From Serinus canaria (lineage: Eukaryota > Chordata > Aves > Passeriformes > Fringillidae), in NCBI RefSeq assembly GCF_022539315.1, contig NC_066316.1:29637245-29701244 (forward strand): 64,000 nt of DNA, given 5' to 3'. Positions 1-10,258 of this stretch are shown here, one piece after another. The notes beneath the pieces were generated by a model, which was not told the DNA's origin, did no database searches, and was given only the letters and a program-made list of their open reading frames with translations. How positions within the stretch are numbered: the first letter of the stretch is position 1; every line of letters starts with the position of its first letter. The position numbers were made by a program, and so were the translations under genes.

Positions 1-1361
1 GAACCAAATGGTCCATATTATTCCTGTTAAAGGACTCTTCAGCTTGTAGTCTTTCTATTAAGAGCTGTCCTTTCTAGATCTGTAAGACAGAATCTTCAGT
101 ACCTGCAATGGGCAGGCCATTATAACATCTGCAGTGTTGCATGCTAAAGTAGATTATGTGAAAAAAGGCAATATGTTGATATATCTCATCTGAATCACAG
201 GATAGGTCTACATAAAAAAATTACTGCAGAATAACAGAGGAATGCAGTAGAGACCAGAGATTAATATAGACAGTATACCCAGGATGTTTCTATTACATTT
301 TCAGCAGCTATAATAAATATAGATTTAGTTGATGACTCAATAATGTTGATTTATTATTTTACTACTCTGGTTTTTTGCAGCATCAGCATTTATGTCCTGA
401 GAACAATGCAGTCATACTTGTTATAGGTTATGAATAAATATACTATCTGTATGCTAAATCTTTAATCTCCCTATATAATCTCAAACTTTAGCTATTTATG
501 GAATGAGGATTATGTAGAGTAATTTTACATTTAAGTTTCCAACAATACCTTGATACAACCAAACAAAAGGTGCTTTAGATGCCTAAAGATATTTTATATG
601 TTTTTTAATAAAAATACATATGTGATTGCATATGGTAATTTAAAATCTAAAGTTAAATAACTGAGAGCTTTTAAACTGAGAGTTTAAAACTTTTGGTTCT
701 GCATTTCAAATATATTGAGAAAACCTCTGAAGTGATGCTAAGACTGCACATTTCTAAAAAGTGACCAAGACTTTCTGTGTTTTAAATTAAGGGGAAGTGT
801 GGCTGTAGTTATTCCCAAAAAAACATATTTAAAGCCAAACATTTTATGAAAACTTTGTCATGCCATCTAAAAATCTGATATTGATTTTGCCACGCAGAAT
901 TTTTTCATAAAAGTAATAATGCAGAAATGTAAAGCTTTATACGAAGTCCTAGTCCTTGCTACGCTGGTAGCTGCCTATGAGGAAAAAAAAAAAAAAAGTT
1001 GATGTACCAGTGGGGTAATTAATAACTTCTCAGAGATCAGCATTGAGTAACTTTTCTTCCAGTCAAGCTGCCCTTTTCTAGTATTCCTCACATAGTAAGG
1101 CCACTTGTTTTGTTGGAGTTAGAATATTTTGGATCAACCTTAATTGCTTGCAGTACAATTTGTCCAGATTAAAGTTATCCAAGTATTTTTCCAGAATATT
1201 AATGTCAGGTAAATCCTTTTGGGTTCTTTTTGCAGGTTCATTACAGGTCCAATAGCTAAAAAGTAGAATAGATTATTTCAGTTGCCAGATTACTGAGCTA
1301 TAAAGCGCTGAATTTATTTATCCACTGAACATTGAGAGTTCCTTTTTTCCTGTCACTGTAG
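1..1361 (+). other. KIF6: KIF6 intron, 3' part (start outside window)
   Basis: AT-rich sequence upstream of the first visible exon. I looked for the motor segment that should precede it (the part ending in a GDTNR-type stretch before the switch I exon) and found no open frame resembling it, so that exon must lie left of the window. It ends in a T/C-rich stretch and the acceptor at 1360-1361. A run of 15-16 A lies near 983-998. No repeat family was recognised. Confidence 0.75.
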
Positions 1362-1568
1362 ACACCAATGAATCAAGCCTCAAGCCGATCTCACTGCATT
1401 TTCACTATTCACATCTCCAGCAAGGAACCTGGATCTGCAACTATCCGACGCTCCAAGTTGCATTTAGTAGATCTTGCTGGATCAGAACGTGTTGCAAAGA
1501 CTGGAATTGGAGGCCACTTACTGACAGAAGCCAAATATATCAACCTGTCCTTGCATTATTTGGAACAG
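1362..1568 (+). CDS. KIF6: KIF6 exon: kinesin motor switch I and switch II
   Basis: Internal coding exon of 207 nt (69 codons, phase 0 at both ends). It encodes the nucleotide-sensing core of a kinesin motor domain, which couples ATP hydrolysis to movement on microtubules. Visible motifs are switch I NQASSRSH (about residues 4-11 of the exon), switch [14 protein letters not shown] (37-48), and the start of the relay helix, [16 protein letters not shown] (54-69). Most kinesins have INKSL in that helix. [10 protein letters not shown] is what I recall for KIF6, and the flanking SSKEPGSAT also matches KIF6 rather than KIF9. The acceptor is tgtcactgtag, the donor CAG|gtaaaa. The ATG at 1368 is an internal methionine, not a start; the exon opens with codons for TP. 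The P-loop half of the motor lies upstream of the window. Confidence 0.96.
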
Positions 1569-4500
1569 GTAAAATTGAAAAAGAGTAAGACATTTCTCCC
1601 TTTACTAAATTCCTGTTTAACAATGTGCAATGTTTTGGAAAACTTTATTCCAATATTTACTTAGGATATTTATTACAGAGGTTTTTTTAATCATTGAATT
1701 GATGTGTCTTCCTTTAAAATAAAACATTTTAATTTAGGGCAAACTTAACAATTAAGCGGTAGGATTATAGTAGGTATACAGGGAAGTATTTCCAAAATAG
1801 TTTTCTTGTTTTATTTGGAATACTAAGGATATTTACAATATTTGAGCTATATTTCTCCTAAAAATGTTCTTCATAATCTTCTTCCCCTTCCACAGCTGGG
1901 ATCAGGATGTATCACTGAAACGAAAGTGATTTTGGGCTTTATTTGGTTCAAGCACTGTAATATGGTAAATTATTTGGCTCTTCTCTCATGTGTTGTTTTA
2001 TTCCTCTACCAATTTGATCTTTTTGAGAGAGAAGTTATCATTGGTAATGTATTTATCCATTGATTACCATAACTGGATTTATACCAATAATATTCATGGA
2101 TGTAGTATAATAATAAGTAAATAAATAAAATATTATTATTGTCATTATTGTTGTTGTTTTAGATATTATTGATCTCCACAAAGCTTTGTCATTCAGCTCT
2201 TGTTACTAAAAATATTCACCCTCTTAATTTAAGGTGTACTAAAATCCCTATCCTTCTTTCACTTTTGGTTTTTGTTTTTCCTCTTTGGAAAAGGCAAATT
2301 TTGAGCAAACAGATTACTCCTAACCAATCTTATTCATTAAAAACAAAATACTTTGGACAGCAGCAGTGAAAGGAAACTTTGGAGATAAAGATCTCCAGTA
2401 AAAAGATTTGGTTAATTATGGTTATTATTATTATTACTAATAATATGCTTTACAATAATTATGTAATTATTAAGTTAATTATTGGAATAATTATTTAAAT
2501 ACTATATTTTAAAAAAATTAAGGCTTTAATATATATCTCTGTCTGATCTACCATGATGTATTGTATGGTTGATATTTAAGATGCTTACCAACTTAGAGTA
2601 AGAAACACTTGGCAATGAATGAAATCTCTTTTTGAATAGTGTGCTATTAAGCAATCACTGAAGATTTTCAAGTGTCCATTTCAGATCTCACACCTGTAAG
2701 AGAAATTAATTTCTTCCTAAAACTAAATATTTAATGTTGTTTACACAGCACAGCATGCACTGTTCCTTTTGCTAGAAATTAATAATTTTGTGTATTCTAA
2801 TGAACAGTACAGTATTTTCTCCTGAGACTTCTTTAAAATTTTTTATGTAGAAACATAGCAGGTCAATGAGGCTGTCATTTAGGGGGACGATTAAGGAGAA
2901 TACGGAGAAGAAAAAGGCTTAACTCTAAAATTCAAATCTGTACTTTTAAACTTACATTATATACATTAACTTACCTTATATATTACATTATATATGTGCT
3001 CTTTAGTAAAATATGCAGTTGGGGAGATCATCATTGAACCTGAAAATTTTGTGGGTGTGTATATGTGAAAATTCTTTAAGATAATTATTAGGAAATATAA
3101 CTGTTCTACCTGCTGGGAAGAATATTTTTCAGTTTTGTGTTAAGTGTTTTTCTGTTGACAAAAACAAATCTCTTGGATTTCATTTAATTTATAATCAGAG
3201 GTATTTCATCTGTCAAAAGAAGAACCTTAAGGTACACCAGGTGGCAGTCAGTCATTTACTATCACACTAGACTTTTTTCATGCCCCTCATTTGTTTAGAT
3301 TTTACCTTGAAGAATAGTGTCTGTATTTGAGTTGTACTCAAGGGAAGTGATAAAGATCAGTGACTCTAAAATGGACATCTGCAGAATCATACAAATTATA
3401 CTCAGGATCCCTTCTTATTTATTGTATGATTTTTATGTATTTAGCAGGGAAAGATATTAATTTTTCATGGAAATTTTAATTCCTATTTTGGAGAAATACT
3501 GTTGGAAATATGCATGTTGGATTCTGGATTTTGGGATTGTGTATTAATAGAAGTGTTTTCTAATATTGAATAAAGGCCCACCAAAGACAGTAAAAATATA
3601 TTTTTCCCCCAAATCAGTGGGAATTTAACCATTCAATTCTGAACTTGCAGTGAATAATATTAAAGTGAACAAATGCTTCAAAATTTTAATTTCTTATTAG
3701 AATTTTCAAGTCTTTAGCTATCTGCTGATGGTCTAGTGTCGATTTATGACACTTTGAAATACTTTTCACAGTAAAATAGTCATATTAAATTATTTGTATA
3801 GAGATGACAATCAGAACAGTTCTGTGTTACCAGACTTGATCTACTTGTTAAGTATTGGCAGCATTTTAAAAAAGTCTTCAAATAAATTCACTGCACTTTT
3901 ACTCCAAGCAGCTTCTGCATCTAGAGAAAAATTAAGATAGTTTTGTGCATAAATGATAGCAGGAATTTGGAAGTACTTATTACTGTATCTGGGTAGCTTT
4001 TTTTTTCTGAGAGATGTACCAGCACGTTCTGGAATTACAACACCAATGTAACTGTGCATATGTAGATATCCCCTTATGGTAGAAATATAGAGGATCCTAG
4101 ACCAGATTTAGAGTTGCAAATTAACAGTTATACTTCCATGTGATTTGACACTATAATGGAATTATTTCCCAAAAAAACCCAGGTTACAATGTTCTCTTTG
4201 CTTTAATGAATGTGTTTGTTAAGTATCTTTTGACATATGTTCTGTTTACAGTATGTTGAAAGATTTTATCCGTTAGTAGATGGTTGCTGCCCATATTTGC
4301 CAAAGAGGTTTTTTTATAATTTGTTTGTTTGGGGCTTTTTTGTATTGTTTTGTTGGTTGGTTGGGGTTTTTTTTCTGCAAAGACCACAGTTTAAGCTTCT
4401 AAACTCCACTAGAAAGGGGAACTATGATGGGAAACAAAAAGAAGGCCTCTGAAATAGGAATATGGCTTCAGAGCATGTGATGCACTAAACAGCAAGATAG

Positions 4501-6511
4501 TGGTACACCTAAAAGCTGTTTCTGCAAGTGTTGCACACCAAAATGCCCATCTCTGGAGGATTCTTTGAGAACAGGATGGTGTGAGATGCTGGTGCAAATC
4601 TGTTCCTCGCACAAAGGATGTGGACAGAAACAGGGACTCTTGGGTACACTTCAGATCATGTCATAATCACTTGCGACTCTTGCACTTTCTCTTGTGCTAA
4701 CAGTGTTTCCACATGTGTCAGGGGACTTATTTGTGAATGATTGTACCTGCTCTGTTTCATAAAGGTTTCAATTTTACAAAAAGTGACAAGGGTTCTGACA
4801 GAAACTAGGGCTTAAGGTGGTTTGTTTGGCCCACTCAAAATGAAACTTTCTGGTTTAGTGACATTATTAAGCTTAAAATTACAGCTTTTTCAAAAAACCT
4901 TTTTATAGCTAAAGGATAATAACAACCTCTTAAATGAGACAATTTTCTGATTTTCGCATTTGGTGCCTCTTAGAGAATCCAGGTTCAGCTTCTGTACATG
5001 TGGTCTTTGTAACTTTGTTAAAGTATTCAGATTCTCCTCTTTCTATTCCGGATTACTTGATTGGATTGTAAAGATCTATTTAGTGATTAAGATATAGTTT
5101 TACTAATGGGACTTTAGACTAAAATAATTTGTGTTATGAGACTGTCACGTGACAGTACAATAGGTTCTGCATCATGATGGCTGGTCACAGCTTTCCAGCA
5201 TTAGTGTGGGAGGGTTCAGATTCTAACTGGGCTGCAGACTTCCTGCATGGACTTCAGAAAAAATGAACTTCCCCGTAAAAATGTTCTCATTTTTAATGAA
5301 AATAACATATTTTCTCTGTGGTCTTTTCTCATCTTGTCTATTCCATTTATAGTCTCTGTGTGGCAGAGGCTGAGAATGTGCTTATTAATGTATGTGCTAG
5401 ACTATTATGAGATTTCTATGCAATATTATAAACCAACAAAGCTTTAACATGTTTCTATATAACAACTTGTAACATATGAGATTTGAAAACCTTGATCCAG
5501 GAATGGGTTTTCAGATTCCTTTACAAGGAGTTTTCTTATTACGCATTTTTTTGTCTCTCCAGGCTGCCAGTGTAAGATTTATAGTTCTAACTTTCTGAAA
5601 ACCATTTAGAGAAATTATTGCCACAAAAAAGTCACTACTAAATTTTCTAAAATAGCAATTTTTTTAAATGTAGCATAAACAAAATATACACTGATATGTA
5701 ACATTTGTTAAAGAAAAACCAACTCCTAATCATTTAGGAGAGCTTGCACAACTTGTGTAGCGAAAGATTTTCAGTAGAGTGCTTGGCCAGATAACAGTTT
5801 TATATCACAAGACATCAAGGGGTGATCTAGATTTTTATTTAATAATTAGGTCCCATAATGTAAACAGCTGAGGAGTGAAACTGAGAATAGTAGGTGTACA
5901 ATTTCCTTTCTGGCCAAGGCTTATATATTCTAAACTGAATCATTTCTTTCCAGCACTACATTGTAATCATGCACCCTTTTATTTGTGCTTTGCTTTCCAA
6001 GACATTTTCTCAGAAATAAATGTATTGGCCCATGTATGAAGTGCATGTTTTAAGAATGTGTAATTTTTAAAGCATGCTTTAGGAAATATTGAGGAAGTTT
6101 TTACTTTAATACTCTCCATATTTTGTAGTTATGACAAAAAAGTATGAGGAAGATTTTCATTAAGTTCCTGTGTCTTAGGAAAACCTGTGGGTTTGAGTTT
6201 ATCAGGTTCAGTTTCCATGTTGCTGAGAGACTGTAAGGCTAGGGCATGATAAAATTTAATGTATTTGGTCTTTCAGGTCCAGCTCCTACAAGGGCGTATA
6301 AACATACTGAAATTTAGCTTGGAATTCTTTCAATAAAGCCAATGGGTTTGCAGCTAACAGTGGGGTGCATAAGCATCCCGGTTTTGTTGTGTCATAAGTT
6401 CTTGGGCAGATTGGATTTGTTCTTTATATGTTTTATATGTTGGATATGTTCTTTATATGTCAAACACTGAGACATATAAATTTAAGTATTTTATTATTGC
6501 TATTGTTTCAG
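1569..6511 (+). other. KIF6: KIF6 intron, 4.9 kb
   Basis: Intron bounded by gtaaaa and ttgtttcag. The content is AT-rich, with an ATT-rich low-complexity patch at about 2415-2515 and a T/G-rich patch at about 4310-4380. A perfect 16-bp palindrome centred on CACGTG lies at 5141-5156 (separate entry). The short open frames here show no family resemblance and no flanking splice logic. No transposon was recognised. Confidence 0.85.
5141..5156. promoter_or_regulatory. Perfect palindrome with CLEAR-type E-box
   Basis: The sequence ACTGTCACGTGACAGT is its own reverse complement over all 16 bases. Its central ten bases, GTCACGTGAC, equal the published CLEAR consensus recognised by TFEB/TFE3/MITF-family bHLH-zip proteins, and the core CACGTG is also a USF/MYC-type E-box. 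It lies inside a KIF6 intron. Whether it is bound is unknown; the motif match is seen, the regulatory role is inference. Confidence 0.35.
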
Positions 6512-6655
6512 GTAATAATTGCCCTTGCAGAGAAAAACCGGTCCCACATTCCATACCGAAACTCTATGATGACCTCAGTGCTAAGAGACAGCCTGGGAGG
6601 AAACTGCATGACTACCATGATAGCAATGCTTGCTATGGACAAAAGAAACATAGAT
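6512..6655 (+). CDS. KIF6: KIF6 exon: motor domain, HIPYRNS segment
   Basis: Internal exon of 144 nt (48 codons, phase 0 at both ends) that continues the motor domain directly from LHYLEQ into [20 protein letters not shown]. The HIPYRNS stretch is the conserved microtubule-binding loop and helix segment shared by all kinesins (HIPYRxSKLT type). [17 protein letters not shown] (residues 27-43) is the DSLGGN motif and following core strand. The exon ends at KRNID. KIF6 carries MMTSVLRDS where many kinesins have KLTRLLQDS, which supports the assignment. The acceptor is ttgtttcag, the donor GAT|gtatgt. No stop or frameshift is present. A second overlapping frame of 72 residues over the same bases is a shadow. 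Confidence 0.96.
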
Positions 6656-9600
6656 GTATGTTATTTCTCTCTTGAACAAAAATCTTGTCACTTCTCTATA
6701 CATCCAGCTCTTTTGATTTTTTTAGTATAGATTAAAATTCAAGTGTGTAAGCATTTGTTTTTTTCCTTTTAAAAGGACATTTTAGTTTTGGAATAGAAAT
6801 AGATAATCAATGAAAATTGCTACAGGATAGAAGCAAATCCTTTAGAAAAATGTGCTTCTCTCTAATATCAAGTCAAGTAGAAGTTGGGAAATGACTTACA
6901 CCTAGTGATGAACTACACTTTTTTTCAATTTACTGATTTTCTGGTGAATAAATTTTTGAGTTATAAAAATGCATTTCCACTTAAAATCTTGGCAGAACTT
7001 CTGTTAGACTTCTTTGAAGTCAAGATTTTATAGATTATGGTAGACAAATGGAGAGTTCACTAGGAAAGGAAGGGAATTGGGGGAGTAGTTTGTGATTTAT
7101 GGAAATTTTTCGAATATTTTGTGTCCTATCACCAATTTGCTGCACTGAAATTATGTGTAGTGATGTTTTCTCTTTTTTTACAAATAGGTCTGTAGTTTTT
7201 ATGAAAGGGCTGTAGTGAATGGGGCTACATCTGTCTGGAGACTGGTCAGCAATGGTATTCCTCAAGGTTCAATTCCAGGGCCAGTTCTGTTCAATACATT
7301 CATCAATGATCTTGATGCAGGAGTTGAATGGCCCACTAGCAAGTTTGCTGATGACACCATACTGGGAGATGCTGTTGACTCTCCTGAGGGACAGAAGGCC
7401 TTGCAGATGGATCTAGATGTATTGGAGCATTAGGCTGTGATTATTGGGATGAAATTTAACAAGAGTTCTGCATTTAAAGTGGGGTAATGCCCAACCCAAG
7501 CATAATCTGGGAGACCAGTGGATGGAAAGCAGTCCTGCAGAAATGGATCCAGGGGTGCTGGAGCAGTGAGCCCTGGTACCCAAGAGGGCACCACATCATG
7601 GGATGTGTCAAACACAGCACAACCAGCAGATCAAAAGAGGTGATTATCCTGCTGTCTGCTGTTCTCACCATGAGCACTGTGTGTAGTTCTGAGGCCCACA
7701 GGTTAAGAAGGATGTGAAGGTCCTTAAGTGCAGCCAGAGGAGGGCAAAAAAGCTGGCTAAAGTCTGGAAAAAATGTCCTGTGAGGAGCTGCTGAGGAATT
7801 TGGGCTTGTCTAGTTTGTAGCAAAGGCTGAGGGTGACCTCATTCCTCTCTGCATCTCTCTGAGGAGGGAAGGTGGAGAGGGGGGTTTTGAGCTCTTCTCC
7901 CTGGTGTTCAGTGATGGATTGTGTGGGAATGGTTCAAAGATATGCCAGGCAAGGTTCAGGCTGGACATTAGGAAGCATTTCTTTGAGAAATGTTAAACAC
8001 TGGACCAGGCTGGAGAGGTGGTTAATGCCCCAAGCCTGTCACCTCTTTAAGAGGTGTTTGGACAATGCTCTTAACCATGTGCTTTAACTTGGTCAAGCAA
8101 TTGGACAAGCTGCTCATTGTAGGTCCCTTCCAACTGAAATAGTCTCATCTATTTTATTCTAGAACATGTAGCAATGTGAGTACATAGGACTTCTCAAAGC
8201 CATTTATAATTGGTTTATTTCCTGATTTTCTTAACGTAAGAGCATTCTAATATGAATAAACAGGAAAGGAAAAACTAAGACTTTTTTCTGAAATACAGTG
8301 GAAAATATTGTACTCAAACCATACTTCATCTAGTTGTAGACTTCTCCTTTAGAGAAATGGACTTTGCTGTTAAATGAAAACATATTGTTCAGACTTGCAA
8401 ACGTAGTTATGCAAACATATTGTCTGGTTACAAAGGCAGCTGGGTAAGTTTGTTAATTTTATTTTAAGCTCTGTGAGATCAGAAACCTTTCAATTCATCA
8501 GGTGTATCTCACATTGTGTTCTAGATTTCTATTTTGGAAATAGATCAAGAAATTATCCAATACAAGCTATGAAAATGTTTGTGCTCTTGCTTTAACATAT
8601 ACTATTTACACTACACATCTTATTCTTCAGTCCTCCCAAAAATAAAATAAAACAAAAACCCAAACAAACATAAAACCCCAACAACAAAATCCTTTCTTTG
8701 TTGCCCCAAATCTGAAATGTCCATCCATGGAGGATGATAAGCCAATATGTCTGAACAATATAAAAAGATAAGTTGCTAGTCATCAGAAAATGTCAGAATT
8801 AGGATAGGTGCATGAGTTGTTATCTATAGCTATGTTATGGCAGCATGTTGGTTTGTTTTTTCTGTTGGGTGTACGTTTCACTCACAAACAATGCACAAGA
8901 TAAAACTACCTGCAGTATGAATTGAAGTTGTATAATAAAAGCCACTTTCTGAAGGACCTAGTGTTTCTTCTTGCAATGAAAATAATGAAGCAGAAAATTC
9001 AGAGTAAGAAGGGGCACTCATATGAAGAGGACAAATAGATTATTATCCTAGAGAACTGGATTATATTTCTTCTTTTGCCAATGAGTTTACAGAATTTCTT
9101 AAGTCACTACATCAAATCTTTTTGGAGTGCTTGGATGAGGATGTTGATTCTGAATTGTAGATACATTATTCAATACAGCTGTAACTGAATCAGAATGTAA
9201 GCTGTTTTGAACAGCAAATAATAAAATGACAACAATTGAGCATAATTTTTTGGTACTTTTGACTTCAGTTTCCATTCTGTTCAGTTTCCATTCCACACAC
9301 TTGCAGAAAAGGTTAATTGATTAATCCTTGTGAAGCCCTGAGGTGTTGTGATGATAAGCATGGTGTAAAAATTATTAGGAAATTAGATGTCTGACTTGAT
9401 TACCATTTTGATGGCATGGAATAAACAAATTGTAAGCTAGCATATTGAACATTGAGAACTGAATTGATTACCTGCTCATTAATTTAATATGCTGCATACT
9501 AAACAGGACAAAGAGATCAATTGGAAATGTATGTATGTGTACTGTACATATAACTGTACGTACTATCTGTATAGAACTTAATTAAAATCACTTTGGCTAA

Positions 9601-10171
9601 TCATCATTGCAAAGGAACAGCAGAGGCAGATACAGAGCCCAACTAATACAGTGTGCAACTACATTTATTGTAAGGCCTTCCTTTCCTTTGATTCTCTGTG
9701 TATATCTTGTATCTTTAGCAAGAATCATCTTTCCTCATGTGACCCTTATTCAGGATTCCAAACCAAAACCTCCAAGCACTTAAAGAGACAGAAGTTGTGT
9801 AGAAAATGGTGTAGTTAGTTTTCTCTTTTTCTCATCATTCAAAAGTTATTGCCTTCTGAGTAGCATGGCTTTGTTACCCTATAGTTCCAGATGGGGACTT
9901 AGCTGAAAAACACAGTTGGTCAGGGGATAGACTGTATCAGTAAAATATGTCCTATAATTTAGCAGTTTTATGTGCTCCTGTCATTAACATGCTAACCTAA
10001 TTTCTCTTCAGTATTGTTATTTTGGAATGGGAAATGATAGAATATTTCTGTAAAATACTCAAAAAATGGAAACATAGTTTAATAGCTTTGTTAGAAGTCT
10101 GGATACTTACCTGGTGCAAAGGTAATTGGAATTCTCTCCTCTCTCTCATTTTTTTTTAATTTTTTTTTCAG
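6656..10171 (+). other. KIF6: KIF6 intron, 3.5 kb, with one CR1 insertion
   Basis: Intron bounded by gtatgt and a T-rich tract ending in cag. It contains the CR1 copy described separately at about 7200-8160. An A/C-rich stretch lies at about 8636-8690. The rest is AT-rich sequence in which I recognise nothing. Confidence 0.85.
7200..8160 (+). mobile_element. CR1 LINE, 5'-truncated, with RT remnant and 3' end
   Basis: Remnant of a CR1 non-LTR retrotransposon in the same orientation as KIF6. The open stretch 7215-7433 encodes the C-terminal part of a CR1 reverse transcriptase: GIPQGS near residues 14-19, [13 protein letters not shown] (26-38), then SKFADDT with the catalytic FADD (about 42-48) and [20 protein letters not shown]. 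An in-frame stop follows, and from there to 8160 the typical CR1 downstream region is recognisable but broken. It includes the arrangement around 7790-8060 that in CR1 gives gaggagctgctgagg and gaccaggctggagaggtggt. The end, near ggtcccttccaactgaaata (8123-8142), is the characteristic CR1 3' terminus. It is dead on account of the 5' truncation and stops. The 5' boundary is uncertain by some tens of bases. Confidence 0.9.
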
Positions 10172-10258
10172 GAATCTATATCAACCTGCAGATTTGCACA
10201 GCGAGTTGCTCTTATTAAGAATGAAGCAGTTCTTAATGAAGAAATTGACCCCAGACTG
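10172..10258 (+). CDS. KIF6: KIF6 exon: last motor helix and neck linker
   Basis: Small internal exon of 87 nt (29 codons, phase 0 at both ends). It encodes ESISTCRFAQRVALIKNEA followed by VLNEEIDPRL. The ESISTCRFAQRVA part is the final motor-domain helix (ExxxTLxFAxR pattern of kinesins). IKNEAVLNEE is the neck-linker region, which docks on the motor to produce the step. It joins KRNID of the preceding exon without loss of frame. The acceptor is a strong T-rich tract ending in cag, the donor CTG|gtgaga. From memory of human KIF6, only conservative changes are apparent (for example D for N in EEIDPRL). Confidence 0.96.

Noticed and set aside
1368..1370. ATG as a translation start for the first exon
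   Set aside because: It is an internal methionine of the motor domain (TPMNQAS). The exon begins at a splice acceptor six bases upstream.
1362..1568. Assignment to KIF9, the sister kinesin
   Set aside because: The exons read [10 protein letters not shown] and MSLGCQEAFEIFKRDHAD, which match KIF6. KIF9 as I recall it has INKSLSFLEQ and a different stalk.
7487..8087. Several overlapping frames of 60-76 codons on both strands
   Set aside because: They lie in the broken downstream part of a CR1 copy and are not genes.
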